64,000 nt of DNA from an uncultured Caryophanales bacterium (GCA_946628045.1 CAMOVZ010000003.1:1-64000), one strand, 5' to 3'. Positions 7,543 through 16,390 are shown, numbered from the stretch's first letter. Notes: generated from the letters alone by a model not told the origin. Program-made: numbers and translations.

Positions 7543-8268
7543 ATGAATGAAATTGATACTTTAATTAAGTGGATAAAAGAATCTAATTCTATTGTGTTTT
7601 TTGGTGGAGCTGGAGTTTCCACAGAGTCTGGATTAAAGGATTTTAGAAGTAAAGATGGGTTATATAATGAAAAGTATGATTACCCTCCTGAAGAGATTTT
7701 ATCTCACACTTTCTTTATGAATAATACTTTAGAATTTTACAAATTTTATAGAGATAAATTAGATACTAGAAATTTTAAACCTAATATTACTCATGAAGTA
7801 TTAGCTCTTATGGAAGAAAAAAAATTACTAGACTGCATTATTACCCAAAATATAGATGGATTTCATACTGATGCAGGAAGTAAAAATGTATTTGAACTAC
7901 ATGGTTCTATCAAAAGAAATTATTGTATGAATTGTCATAAGTTTTATGATGAAAAGTTTATATTTAATAGTAAGGGTATTCCTAAATGTAGTTGTGGTGG
8001 AATAATAAAACCTGATGTTGTCTTATATGAAGAAGGATTAGATGATAATACTGTTATTAAATCAATTGAGGCTATTAGTAATTGTGATTTATTGATAATT
8101 GGTGGTACTAGTCTAAATGTATATCCTGCAGCTGGTTTTATCAATTATTTTAGAGGTAGTCATTTAGTTCTTATTAATCGTGATTCTACTAGTTATGATA
8201 GTATGTGCGATTTAGTTATACATGACTCTATTGGTAAAGTATTTGAACAAATAAAAAAGGAAATTTAA
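7543..8268 (+). CDS. cobB: NAD-dependent protein deacylase, sirtuin family
   Basis: A 241-residue Sir2 enzyme that removes acyl groups from protein lysines using NAD. The NAD site is seen in GGAGVSTESGLKDFRS and TQNIDGFH, the catalytic His in FELHGS, the zinc Cys pairs in CMNCHKF and KCSCGG, and the last NAD contacts in GGTSLNVYPAA. All key residues are present. A TATAAT box and GGTGATTTT precede the ATG. It is alone on the plus strand and converges on the small membrane gene at 8265 with a four-base overlap. Confidence 0.93.
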   Translation: MNEIDTLIKWIKESNSIVFFGGAGVSTESGLKDFRSKDGLYNEKYDYPPEEILSHTFFMNNTLEFYKFYRDKLDTRNFKPNITHEVLALMEEKKLLDCIITQNIDGFHTDAGSKNVFELHGSIKRNYCMNCHKFYDEKFIFNSKGIPKCSCGGIIKPDVVLYEEGLDDNTVIKSIEAISNCDLLIIGGTSLNVYPAAGFINYFRGSHLVLINRDSTSYDSMCDLVIHDSIGKVFEQIKKEI

Positions 8269-8279
8269 TTTTCCTTTTT
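8253..8279. terminator. Bidirectional terminator between sirtuin and small membrane gene
   Basis: AAAAAAGGAAA-TTTAA-TTTTCCTTTTT covers both stop codons of the convergent genes and has A/T runs on both sides. Confidence 0.75.
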
Positions 8280-8525
8280 CTTTTCCCATATTTTTCTAAT
8301 TAATTTCATTGATAAAGTTGATAATAAGAAACCTATTACTGGTACTAATGATGTTAAAAATATATTAGATATATTTTTTATCAATATTGAGTATATTAGT
8401 ACTACAATATAAGTTAATACTGCAATACATATTTTTCTTAATAAAGATGTTTCCCATGCTTTATCTTTCTCTACTCTTTTATTTCTTTCTTTTATTAATT
8501 CTATTTCTTTTTCTAAGTCCTTCAT
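8265..8525 (-). CDS. Small two-helix membrane protein
   Basis: An 86-residue protein with a charged N-terminal helix (EKEIELIKERNKRVEKDKAW), two membrane segments (about 33-50 and 54-72) and a basic tail. The phrase DKAWETS before the first membrane helix is familiar from a widespread small membrane family with no known role. It follows the DUF4173 gene by two bases on the same strand and is probably the last gene of that operon. Confidence 0.65.
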   Translation of the reverse strand: MKDLEKEIELIKERNKRVEKDKAWETSLLRKICIAVLTYIVVLIYSILIKNISNIFLTSLVPVIGFLLSTLSMKLIRKIWEKKKEN

Positions 8526-8527
8526 AA

Positions 8528-9949
8528 TTACTCCGTTCTTATATATATTTTATTATCATTTATTTTTATTTTATCTAACACTTCTTTTGCTTGTTCTTTA
8601 GATAAACTATATTCAAAAATACTATCATTATCATTTTTTAAGTTATACTTCATAGTACCAAGATAATTAATTATTTGTTCTTTTAATTGTTCATCTTTAC
8701 ATTTATTAAATAATTCGTATAGTTGTGGAATATTATCATAATTGTAATTTTCCAAATATTCTATATCAATATCATCTTTTATATAATATCTTTTAATATT
8801 ATTTTCTGTGATTATTCTTTCTATAGAGAATAAATTAATAAATGTATATACAAATATTGTGATATATAAATAACTTCTTAATATCTTAAATTTAGAATTA
8901 AATATATATATTATAGTAGGTATTAATAATAATACTTCTGTGATTAATATTATATATACTCCTAATCTTAATATTGTATATCCATAAGTAGATTCATATA
9001 AGTACATTCTTATAAATGATGAAGCAATTATTATTAGTGTTAAGAATATCATTGATATACTCATTATTTTATTATATTTAGTTTCTTTTGTGCTCTTAGA
9101 TAATAATATAATTATTAGATTTATTACAGATATAAACATTAATTGGAAAAATCCTTGGCGTGCATATTCTGCATAAGTAATAGTATTACCTACATGATGT
9201 AGTAAAAGTGATCTTATTTGAATAATATCAAATACTATATATATTACATTTAATACTGTAAGTAATAATCTAATTGTATAATAATCTAAATTTTTTCTTT
9301 TTGTTTCTGTTTTTTTTGGATTTATTGAATATATTAAAACTGAACCTATATATGTGAATAATATTAAAATACTTATTATTCTACCAATTATATTAGTATT
9401 TGGAATATAATCAAATACCTTAAATATATTAGAAAAATAATTTTCAAATACCATATCAGCACTAGTTAATAACCATAATACCAATAATGTTACTGGCACT
9501 ACTATTAATAATGCTTTTAAGAATTTTTTTGTATTATCATTTAGTTTTACTTTTTCTCTTATACCGATTGTTACTACTACAAAGAAATTACCTATTTTAC
9601 CAAATGGTAAAAATATTTGAAGTGTTGCTTTCTTTAATAAATCAATAATATTATATGTAGGATTTGTTGTATATACAAAAAATAGAATATATAAAACCGG
9701 TATTACTAAAACATTTAATAATATAAAAATATTACTGTAGAATGAACTAACTGTTGATAATACTAATATAGGAATTAAAAATAGTAATCCTTTCTTATTA
9801 TTAATTAATTTATTCACCTTCATATATACTAATAAAAATATTAAGAATGGTATGGTAAATATTATTATGTTAATACCAAAACTTTGATCAAATAATACTA
9901 TTGAATTTAAGATACATAATAGTAATAAATAAATCCATAATTTTTTCAT
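8528..9949 (-). CDS. DUF4173 multi-pass membrane protein
   Basis: A 473-residue protein with about eleven to twelve membrane segments and a soluble C-terminal tail. The hallmark ITYAEYARQGFFQL in the middle, followed by a membrane helix, identifies DUF4173. Function unknown. Its ATG overlaps the stop codon of the XRE gene by one base, with AGGAGATG inside that gene, so expression is coupled to the regulator. DUF2975, XRE and DUF4153/4173 genes are often found together in Firmicutes. Confidence 0.8.
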   Translation of the reverse strand: MKKLWIYLLLLCILNSIVLFDQSFGINIIIFTIPFLIFLLVYMKVNKLINNKKGLLFLIPILVLSTVSSFYSNIFILLNVLVIPVLYILFFVYTTNPTYNIIDLLKKATLQIFLPFGKIGNFFVVVTIGIREKVKLNDNTKKFLKALLIVVPVTLLVLWLLTSADMVFENYFSNIFKVFDYIPNTNIIGRIISILILFTYIGSVLIYSINPKKTETKRKNLDYYTIRLLLTVLNVIYIVFDIIQIRSLLLHHVGNTITYAEYARQGFFQLMFISVINLIIILLSKSTKETKYNKIMSISMIFLTLIIIASSFIRMYLYESTYGYTILRLGVYIILITEVLLLIPTIIYIFNSKFKILRSYLYITIFVYTFINLFSIERIITENNIKRYYIKDDIDIEYLENYNYDNIPQLYELFNKCKDEQLKEQIINYLGTMKYNLKNDNDSIFEYSLSKEQAKEVLDKIKINDNKIYIRTE

Positions 9950-10158
9950 TATTTTTCATCTCCTTCATAATCTAAAATATCTCCAGGTTTACAATCTAGG
10001 ATTTCACATATTTTATCTAAAGTAGAAAATCTAATTGCCTTTCCTTTATTAGTTTTTAATATTGAAAGATTAGCTTGAGTTATGCCTAATTTTTCTGCTA
10101 ATTCCATAGAAGATATTTTTCTTTTTGCCATCATTACATCTAAATTAACTACAATCAT
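9949..10158 (-). CDS. XRE-family regulator, YozG-like
   Basis: A 69-residue single helix-turn-helix protein (SSMELAEKLGITQANLSILK as the two recognition helices, then STLDKICEILDCKPGDILDY). This is the compact YozG-type repressor with nothing beyond the DNA-binding domain. It sits between DUF2975 and DUF4173 membrane genes and probably controls that operon. GGGGGAA precedes the ATG. Confidence 0.88.
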   Translation of the reverse strand: MIVVNLDVMMAKRKISSMELAEKLGITQANLSILKTNKGKAIRFSTLDKICEILDCKPGDILDYEGDEK

Positions 10159-10168
10159 AATATTCCCC

Positions 10169-10633
10169 CTATATTGTTAAATCATTTTCTTCTTTATAAT
10201 CAGTTGCTTGTTTAAATAAAGCACTTAATATATGAAGAGCTATTCCTACACCTAAGAATAATACTGTTAAAAATATTAATACTAATATGTAGTTCATATA
10301 ATAGTTTTTAATTATTAAAACTAGATCTAATAAATCAACAAGCCATAACCCACTCATTATAAAGGAAATAGTTCCTGCAGCTTTTAATATTTTAACGTTA
10401 TCACGATTAAAAGGATTATTTTCTTCTAATGATTTAAATAATTTAATAAATTCCCAAGTAATACCAACCATTAATATTCCATTAGGATATATTATTAACA
10501 TTGTATTTAGCATTGAAATATTATGTTTTAATAAAAATGGTATTACCCCAACTATTGGGATAGCAATAATCATACATACTACTAATACTAACTTTATTAT
10601 TTTACCTATTTTTTGATTATTATTTTTTTGCAT
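10169..10633 (-). CDS. DUF2975 membrane protein
   Basis: A 154-residue protein with four membrane segments (about 14-33, 42-60, 88-108, 116-138). The cytoplasmic stretch FKSLEENNPFNRDNVKILK between helices 2 and 3 is the family mark of DUF2975. Function unknown; it is the promoter-proximal gene of the DUF2975-XRE-DUF4173 operon. Confidence 0.8.
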   Translation of the reverse strand: MQKNNNQKIGKIIKLVLVVCMIIAIPIVGVIPFLLKHNISMLNTMLIIYPNGILMVGITWEFIKLFKSLEENNPFNRDNVKILKAAGTISFIMSGLWLVDLLDLVLIIKNYYMNYILVLIFLTVLFLGVGIALHILSALFKQATDYKEENDLTI

Positions 10634-10722
10634 ATAATTTCTCCTTTATGAGTTAAGTATAGAGTTATATTTTTTGAAAGTCAATATTTATTTATCGTTT
10701 TACAATAATTTTACGTATTTAA

Positions 10723-10745
10723 AAAAATACCATTTCTGGTATTTT
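10723..10745 (-). terminator. Terminator of the S66 peptidase gene
   Basis: AAATACCA-GAAA-TGGTATTT followed by a T-run on the minus strand, adjacent to the stop at 10744. Confidence 0.8.
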
Positions 10746-11757
10746 ATTTTAATTCAAAACTAATCGTTCCTTTATTCTTAATACATTCAACAGTAGCTAT
10801 ACTACCATTTAATATTGGTAAACATTCTGCTTTATGAGATATATCTGCATCATATATTATTGGTATATTTAAATCATTTAATATACTATCTTTTAGACAG
10901 TTTTTTATATCATAACCTACCCATGATGAATTAACCCCAAATCTTCCAAATATTACTCCTTTGCAATATTTAAAATAATCAAATTCATTCATTTTCCATA
11001 GTACTCTAATTATTTCTTCCATACTTAATTCACAATTATCAAAGTACCAAATAATTCCATCATTCTTATATCTTTCATTAAACTCTTTCATGCCATCATA
11101 TTTAGTGCCTATAAGTTCTGAAATTATATCAATACAACCACCTATAATTCTACCTTCTATTCTTATATCTTTATTATCTAGAGTTTTCCATTCTACTTTT
11201 TCAGTTAAATTATATGGATCTAATCCAGTAATAGTTTTTGGTCTTTCTTCTTCATATAAAGGATAACTTTCAAATGATAGTTTTCTTCCTTCTATCAAAT
11301 CTAAGAAATCATAGTGACTTTTGCTTAGTTTTTCTCTTCCAAAAGATGAAAAGTTATTTCCATAGATAGTTGAAATATCATATTTAGTAGTTATAGGAAA
11401 TAGTATTCCTGTAGGATCTGAAAACCCTGCAACAAACTTAGGATTTTCTTTTATTAGATTAAAATCTATATATGGTAGGCATTCTACTAAGAATTCTCCT
11501 CCACTAGCACATAGAATAAAATCTATATTTTTACTTTTAAACATTTCATTTAATTCTTTACCTCTAGTTTTTTTATCAGCACTTCTTGCCATAGTACTTT
11601 TATTTATATTTTTCGATAACTCTAATTTATAATTTTTATTTTCAAAAAAAATTGAAGAGTATTTATACCTATTAATATGAGCTTCATCACTTGCTCCATC
11701 TGATGGAGCAGGTACTCCTATAGTATCTTTATCTTTTAAAAATTTTGGATATATCAT
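10744..11757 (-). CDS. S66 family peptidase (LD-carboxypeptidase/MccF-like)
   Basis: A 337-residue cytoplasmic serine peptidase of the LdcA/MccF family, which trims tetrapeptides in wall recycling or cleaves peptide-nucleotide antibiotics. Seen are the N-terminal GVPAPSDGA, the nucleophile region VAGFSDPTGILF (Ser of the GxSD motif), the region around the catalytic Glu (YFDNCELS after GRIIGGCID) and the His in ADISHKAECLPI. The inserted loop and length suit MccF-like members better than LdcA. It is followed (downstream on its strand) by the DUF2975 operon but has its own terminator. Confidence 0.85.
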   Translation of the reverse strand: MIYPKFLKDKDTIGVPAPSDGASDEAHINRYKYSSIFFENKNYKLELSKNINKSTMARSADKKTRGKELNEMFKSKNIDFILCASGGEFLVECLPYIDFNLIKENPKFVAGFSDPTGILFPITTKYDISTIYGNNFSSFGREKLSKSHYDFLDLIEGRKLSFESYPLYEEERPKTITGLDPYNLTEKVEWKTLDNKDIRIEGRIIGGCIDIISELIGTKYDGMKEFNERYKNDGIIWYFDNCELSMEEIIRVLWKMNEFDYFKYCKGVIFGRFGVNSSWVGYDIKNCLKDSILNDLNIPIIYDADISHKAECLPILNGSIATVECIKNKGTISFELK

Positions 11758-11765
11758 TATCTCAC

Positions 11766-12317
11766 CTACTTTGTATATTTATCATATAATTTTCTTAAAT
11801 ATCTTTTTCTAAGTATTTTCTTTAATCCATATTTAGTACCATTACTATATACTTCATCTAATAATTTAACAAATTTAGGATTAAGATATTTATCTTTTCT
11901 TGTTTTTTTCCAATAGTTTTCTTGATATTCTTCTGTCCAATTTTTACCACAATATACTTGCCCTGCTGCATATGAGTCACAAACCAACTCTAGAAAGTAT
12001 TTAAATGGCATTATTGGTTGAGGTTCAGGTGAATTTAAATCTGACCAGTATTCATAATGATGTTTATTTCTACCTTTATGATGAATCCATGCTTTACTAT
12101 ATCCTTCTATCATTTTACAATTTCTTATTGGACTATATGTACCTTGATAGTATTTAACACTTTCCCAAAATTCTTCGGGACTATATTTAGATAAGTCATG
12201 AACTAAACCTTGTAGCGGTATTCCTACTTTACAGCATAAGCAAAATACTTTAAATCTATGATGATTTACTGTATGCAAATGTTTAAATGTTTTCTTTAGA
12301 GTTATTTTATATTCCAT
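11766..12317 (-). CDS. DUF5662-like protein with HD-type His/Asp pattern
   Basis: A 183-residue soluble protein matching the DUF5662 pattern: HLHTVNHHRFKVF, then GLVHDLSKYSPEEFW, then IHHKGRNKHHYEYW. The spaced His, His-Asp and His-His resemble a metal site of HD-type hydrolases, though no substrate is known. The C-terminus is basic. GAGGTG precedes the ATG and it lies nine bases upstream of the S66 peptidase gene, so the two form a pair. Confidence 0.7.
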   Translation of the reverse strand: MEYKITLKKTFKHLHTVNHHRFKVFCLCCKVGIPLQGLVHDLSKYSPEEFWESVKYYQGTYSPIRNCKMIEGYSKAWIHHKGRNKHHYEYWSDLNSPEPQPIMPFKYFLELVCDSYAAGQVYCGKNWTEEYQENYWKKTRKDKYLNPKFVKLLDEVYSNGTKYGLKKILRKRYLRKLYDKYTK

Positions 12318-12343
12318 ATTATCACCTCTTATAATATAACATA

Positions 12344-12367
12344 AAAAGATAGATTACTCTATCTTTT
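12344..12367 (-). terminator. Terminator of the ABC-2 exporter operon
   Basis: AAAAGATAGA-GTAA-TCTATCTTTT on the minus strand just after the last permease gene. Confidence 0.85.
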
Positions 12368-13162
12368 TTAAACTCTTACATTCATTAAATTACTACTACT
12401 ATATCTTTTTAATCCTTTATAAAATATTAAGAATGCTAGTATGACAAATAATATAGTTACTGAGATTACTACAAAGAAATAATATATATTAAAATCAGTA
12501 ATTATTTGAATTGGCATATAACTAGCAAATCCTATAGGAATAATTGTATAAAATAGTAGTTTTATAAATCCTTTAAATATTCCATCTGGATATGTAGCAA
12601 ATGAAGTTGGGAGTCCATTCATAGTATTAGCTACCATATCTACCTTTCCAAACCAAAATGCTAATGAACCCCATATTACAGCAACTGAAGTTAAAACTAT
12701 ACCTCCAGTAACCATAAATAATGTGTATAATAAAAATATTTTTATTTCAAATCCATATATAAATATCATTATATATCCATATAGAATATCTCCAATTGCT
12801 GAAACATCTACATTACTAGTAATAAGAGATAATAATACATTTTTTGGTTGTACTAGATAGTTATCTAATCTTCCTTCATTAATTGCTGAACTTAATCCAT
12901 ATGAGTTCTTAAAGAAGAAATGTGAAAAGCCAAATGTTCCTGCAGCTAATCCCCATAATAGTAATATTTGTCTAAATGAATATCCACCTATTCCATCTCT
13001 TAAAGCATATAAGATAATCCATTGTATTAAGAAACATCCATTATTAATAATCATAAATATAATATTACTGAAGAATGTAAATTTATTTAACATTTCTCTT
13101 TGTAATGCATATTTAACTGATAATAGTGTTATTTTAAATTGATTTTTAACCGCCGTTAACAT
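12368..13162 (-). CDS. ABC-2 type permease (second permease of exporter)
   Basis: A 264-residue protein with six membrane segments and the outline of the DUF990/ABC-2 permeases that work in pairs with one ATPase (blocks LLWGLAAGTFGFSHFFFKN and YLVQPKNVLLSLI). Its start overlaps the first permease gene by 17 bases. Substrate unknown; ATPase-plus-two-permease sets of this class are usually exporters of drugs, lipids or peptides. Confidence 0.8.
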   Translation of the reverse strand: MLTAVKNQFKITLLSVKYALQREMLNKFTFFSNIIFMIINNGCFLIQWIILYALRDGIGGYSFRQILLLWGLAAGTFGFSHFFFKNSYGLSSAINEGRLDNYLVQPKNVLLSLITSNVDVSAIGDILYGYIMIFIYGFEIKIFLLYTLFMVTGGIVLTSVAVIWGSLAFWFGKVDMVANTMNGLPTSFATYPDGIFKGFIKLLFYTIIPIGFASYMPIQIITDFNIYYFFVVISVTILFVILAFLIFYKGLKRYSSSNLMNVRV

Positions 13163-13937
13163 TTAATTTTTTCACCCCCTTCTTGTATATTAAATGACAA
13201 ATTATAAAACTAATAATTAAGTATGCTACTTGAGATATCATAATACTTATAAAATCAGTCATATTAAAATCTACAAATAGTTTTGCTGGTCCATAGCTAA
13301 CTGCATAGATTGGGCTGAATTTAATAAATGGTTTTATTACTTCTGGAAAAAATTCTATTGGGAATATTGTTCCTACTACTAATATAAACTTAGAATATAT
13401 CCAATAAAATGGAGATGCATCTTCAATAAAGAATGAAATTAAACTTAATGACATTATTAAAAATATACTTATTATCGTTGCTAAAAATGAAGATAATAGT
13501 ACTGCTAGAATTTGTAATATACCTAATGGAGGAAAACCGTTTAAAAATACAAATCCTATTGTTAATCCTATTATTGTTAATAATATAAACCTAATAGTTG
13601 CACCACCTAAGTGATTAAATAAAGCATATTCTACATAGTTATATGGTTTATTTATATTGTAAGCTATATTACCTGATTTAACATCATTACTTACATCTTT
13701 ACTGAATGCTCTACCACTTAAGCATGTCCATAATATTTCAGTAATAATAACATACCAAATCATTTGACTCATACTATATCCATTTATTAATTCTTTTGGA
13801 TTACTATAGATATATTGCCATAAATTTAAAAATATAAATATATGAATAATATATCCAACAAATCCTAATAATAAATCAAATGTATATTGTAAATCAGTCA
13901 TTAGTTTTGTTTTATAAATATATAAATACTTTTTCAT
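13146..13937 (-). CDS. ABC-2 type permease (first permease of exporter)
   Basis: A 263-residue six-helix permease of the same class as its neighbour. The cytoplasmic loop VKSGNIAYNINKPYNYVEYA between the second and third helices is typical of these subunits. The start codon shares one base with the ATPase stop codon, so the two are translated together. Probably forms a heterodimer with the 12368-13162 product. Confidence 0.8.
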   Translation of the reverse strand: MKKYLYIYKTKLMTDLQYTFDLLLGFVGYIIHIFIFLNLWQYIYSNPKELINGYSMSQMIWYVIITEILWTCLSGRAFSKDVSNDVKSGNIAYNINKPYNYVEYALFNHLGGATIRFILLTIIGLTIGFVFLNGFPPLGILQILAVLLSSFLATIISIFLIMSLSLISFFIEDASPFYWIYSKFILVVGTIFPIEFFPEVIKPFIKFSPIYAVSYGPAKLFVDFNMTDFISIMISQVAYLIISFIICHLIYKKGVKKLNVNGG

Positions 13938-14917
13938 TATTCATCACCATCTTTATAAATATCACTAATGATATCTTCTAATGGAATATTTGTTATATTT
14001 ATATCTACTATATTATCTGGATTCAATAATTTAATGGCATCACTTACACTTTTCTTTTTAGTATCTACTTCTATCTTTAAATTATATCCTTTATCCTTAA
14101 GAATAGTTATACCTTCTTCATCATCTAAGTTAACTTCTTTATTCATTTTAGCTTCTACTATTTTTTTATTTAAGTAATGGTACTTCAAGTTTTCCATTGT
14201 ATCATCTAATACAATTTGACCTTTATTAACTATAATTACTCTCTTACATAATTTTTCAATATCTCCTACATCATGAGAAGTTAATACTACAGTAGTTTTA
14301 TATTCTTTGTTCATACGTTTAATTAAACTACGAATATTTTCTTTAACTACTGGATCTAGTCCTATTGTTGGTTCATCTAAAAATAATACTTTTGGGTCAT
14401 GTATTAAAGATGCTACTATCTCACATCTAATTCTTTGACCCAAACTTAGATTACGAACTGGTGTGTTTATAAATTCATCTAACTCAAATAATTCATTTAA
14501 TTCTTTTATTTTCTTTTCTACTATAGAATTAGGAATATCATAGATAGCTCCAAAGAATTTAAAGTTATCATATGGTGTTAGATGAGTCCATAATTGTTCT
14601 TTTTGCCCAAAGACGCAGCCAATCTCGTAGGCTAGTTTTTTTCTATCCTTTGATGGATCTAATCCTAGAATATCGATACTGCCTTTATCTGGAAAAAGAA
14701 TACCTGTCATCATTTTGATTGATGTTGATTTACCTGCACCGTTCGGTCCTATGAAGGCAATCATTTCACCTTTTTCAACTTCAAAAGATATGTCTTTAAC
14801 AGCTTTGATGATTTTATATTTTGGTTTTACAAGTGACTTTAAACTTCCTTTAAGCCCTTTTTCTTTCAGTTTTACTTTAAATGTTTTAGATAAATTCTTA
14901 ACTTTAATAACTGACAT
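13937..14917 (-). CDS. ABC transporter ATPase of an ABC-2 exporter
   Basis: A single ABC domain with Walker A GPNGAGKST, Q-loop FGQKEQLW, signature LSLGQR, Walker B VLFLDEPTIGLD and switch His LTSHD, followed by a C-terminal extension of about 80 residues. It drives the two permeases downstream. I chose ATG 14917 (MSVIKV) because AAAGGAG lies seven bases before it; the longer reading frame from 14950 adds 11 residues without a site. The operon is preceded by two tandem structured RNA elements (15001-15214), which probably regulate it. Confidence 0.9.
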   Translation of the reverse strand: MSVIKVKNLSKTFKVKLKEKGLKGSLKSLVKPKYKIIKAVKDISFEVEKGEMIAFIGPNGAGKSTSIKMMTGILFPDKGSIDILGLDPSKDRKKLAYEIGCVFGQKEQLWTHLTPYDNFKFFGAIYDIPNSIVEKKIKELNELFELDEFINTPVRNLSLGQRIRCEIVASLIHDPKVLFLDEPTIGLDPVVKENIRSLIKRMNKEYKTTVVLTSHDVGDIEKLCKRVIIVNKGQIVLDDTMENLKYHYLNKKIVEAKMNKEVNLDDEEGITILKDKGYNLKIEVDTKKKSVSDAIKLLNPDNIVDINITNIPLEDIISDIYKDGDE

Positions 14918-15020
14918 ATGATTACTCCTTTCTATATTTTTTGTTTTCATAGAATTCTTATCATCAAAACTATTATATAAAAATTATTTAAATAAAAAAA
15001 GCACAAAATCCCCTACTTTA

Positions 15021-15092
15021 CAAATAGTGACTCCGTACTTTACGTGTAAGATTTCTCCCTATGCAGCTCGCTAACTTATGCATACTCACTTA
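15021..15092 (-). promoter_or_regulatory. Riboswitch-like RNA element, copy B
   Basis: Second transcribed copy. Outer stem AGTGA/TCACT, hairpin TATGCA/TGCATA around loop TAAGTTAGCGAGC, and hairpin CGTA-AAG-TACG. The loop and the joining segments TACACG and CGGAGTCACTA match copy A; the stems differ by compensating changes. It is followed by the weaker hairpin CTATTT/AAGTAG and, after 11 more bases, a T-run near 14994-15000. The ABC exporter ATPase starts about 80 bases further on. Confidence 0.65.
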
Positions 15093-15125
15093 TTCTATGA
15101 AAACCAGTCGAGAGAAAACAAAAAG

Positions 15126-15147
15126 CCACTACTAATAAATAGTAGTG
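15126..15147 (-). terminator. Terminator after riboswitch-like copy A
   Basis: CACTACTA-TTTAT-TAGTAGTG then GGC and a T-run on the minus strand. Its first bases (CAC) are also the 3' strand of the outer stem of copy A, so the two structures compete. Confidence 0.7.
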
Positions 15148-15214
15148 ACTCCGAAATTTTCGTGTAAAGATTATATCTTCTGTGCAGCTCATTAACTTAT
15201 GCACACTCACTCGA
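15145..15214 (-). promoter_or_regulatory. Riboswitch-like RNA element, copy A
   Basis: First transcribed copy, after the cotJC stop codon. Outer stem AGTGA/TCACT, hairpin TGTGCA/TGCACA with loop TAAGTTAATGAGC, small hairpin AAGAT-ATA-ATCTT and hairpin CGAA-AAT-TTCG. Conserved unpaired segments match copy B. I do not recognise the class; purine, TPP, SAM, FMN, c-di-GMP, cobalamin, lysine and glycine consensus boxes are absent. Confidence 0.65.
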
Positions 15215-15263
15215 CTTGCCTACATAATACTACAAAAGTATTTTTTTGTCAACATTTTATAGT

Positions 15264-15908
15264 TTACATGTAATTATTATAGTTATTTAGATTAGTTATA
15301 AAGTAATCATTGTTAGGAATATATTTTGTATTTACTATTTCATTATTACCATTTTTTAATTTTTTTTCATAGTGTTCAAATAATTCTTTAAATCTAGCAT
15401 AATGCACTATTTCTCTTTGTCTTAACCATAGAAGTGGTCCTATTACATCAGGGTCATCTGTAAGGTCAATTAGATTTTCATAGACAGCTCGTGCTTTTTG
15501 TTCAGCAGCCATATCTTCTGAAATATCGGCTAATGGATCACCTGTTGTTGCAAAATAAGTTGTTGTAAAAGGTACACCATTAGCATCAGTTGGGAATAAT
15601 GCTTTAGCGTGTTCTGCATAATGAGTATCAAGGCCTGCTTCTTTTATTTCTTCTAGTGTCGCATCTTTCATTAATTGATAGATCATAGTCTCTAGCATTT
15701 CAACGTGACCTAATTCTTCTGTACCAATATCATTTAATAATGCTTTACCTTTATTATCCGGCATAGTTAATCTTTGATTTAAATATCTTAGTGCTGCTCC
15801 CAACTCTCCATTAGAACCACCATATTGAGTAACTAAGTATTTAGCCATTCTTAAATCTTTCTTTTTAATATTAATTGGATATTGTAATCTTTTAACGTAT
15901 TTAAACAT
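15264..15908 (-). CDS. cotJC: Spore coat protein CotJC, manganese-catalase family
   Basis: A 214-residue protein of the Mn-catalase ferritin-like fold found in the spore coat. Seen are the first metal-ligand helix GGSNGELGAALRYLNQR, the second with GTEELGHVEM, and the third pair in DMAAEQKARAVYE and LRQREIVHYARF. Conserved Glu and His ligands are present, so catalase-type activity is possible. The C-terminal 30 residues are Asn/Tyr-rich and family-atypical. It overlaps the CotJB-like gene by eight bases. Its presence implies sporulation or a relic of it. Confidence 0.93.
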   Translation of the reverse strand: MFKYVKRLQYPINIKKKDLRMAKYLVTQYGGSNGELGAALRYLNQRLTMPDNKGKALLNDIGTEELGHVEMLETMIYQLMKDATLEEIKEAGLDTHYAEHAKALFPTDANGVPFTTTYFATTGDPLADISEDMAAEQKARAVYENLIDLTDDPDVIGPLLWLRQREIVHYARFKELFEHYEKKLKNGNNEIVNTKYIPNNDYFITNLNNYNNYM

Positions 15909-16314
15909 TTTTACCCTCCCATGGCCATGGTGAATTTATCCATGAAAATGTTTTATTTTCCATTTCATTTGAATTTACTGTTAGTTGGCCATACTTGTCT
16001 TCATAATTTTTAGTTAATTCTTCTAGTTTTCTTCTATAATCATTAAATAAAGTAGTCATAGATTGATCTTCTGGATGCATATCTAAGTATAAATTTAATT
16101 CATGGGCTGCAAAACTAATTGAGTCTAATTCATAAAGCATTTTTTCTTGTTCTGTTTTTGGTATTAATTGCTGTGGAGTATAGTTTTTATATTGATTATA
16201 AAGATTAGAAAACATATTTCCTTTAATAAATCCTTCTTTTGGATTAAATAAATTTTGATTATTCATATTCATATTATTTCTATATAAATAATCATAGTAT
16301 TTATAGTTATTCAT
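15901..16314 (-). CDS. cotJB: Spore coat CotJB protein with a CotJA-like N-terminus
   Basis: Residues 60-137 match CotJB: HELNLYLDMHPEDQS, then YEDKYGQL and the C-terminal SPWPWEG. CotJB is normally about 85-90 residues; here 50-60 extra residues precede it, with EGFIKGNMFSNLYNQYKNY resembling the GTxFPxLYxPY motif of CotJA. No separate cotJA is present, so this looks like a natural fusion of the first two cotJ products. GGGAG precedes the ATG, and the gene is the first of the cotJ operon. Confidence 0.8.
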   Translation of the reverse strand: MNNYKYYDYLYRNNMNMNNQNLFNPKEGFIKGNMFSNLYNQYKNYTPQQLIPKTEQEKMLYELDSISFAAHELNLYLDMHPEDQSMTTLFNDYRRKLEELTKNYEDKYGQLTVNSNEMENKTFSWINSPWPWEGKNV

Positions 16315-16390
16315 AATATCTCCCTTCTTTTTAATTTATTCACTGGGTAAATATCTGTATAGACAAATGCCTAAAAAGTTAAAATAATAC

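Noticed and set aside
15001..15214. CRISPR or insertion-sequence ends
   Set aside because: Only two imperfect copies with compensating stem changes and terminators, no spacers, no transposase.
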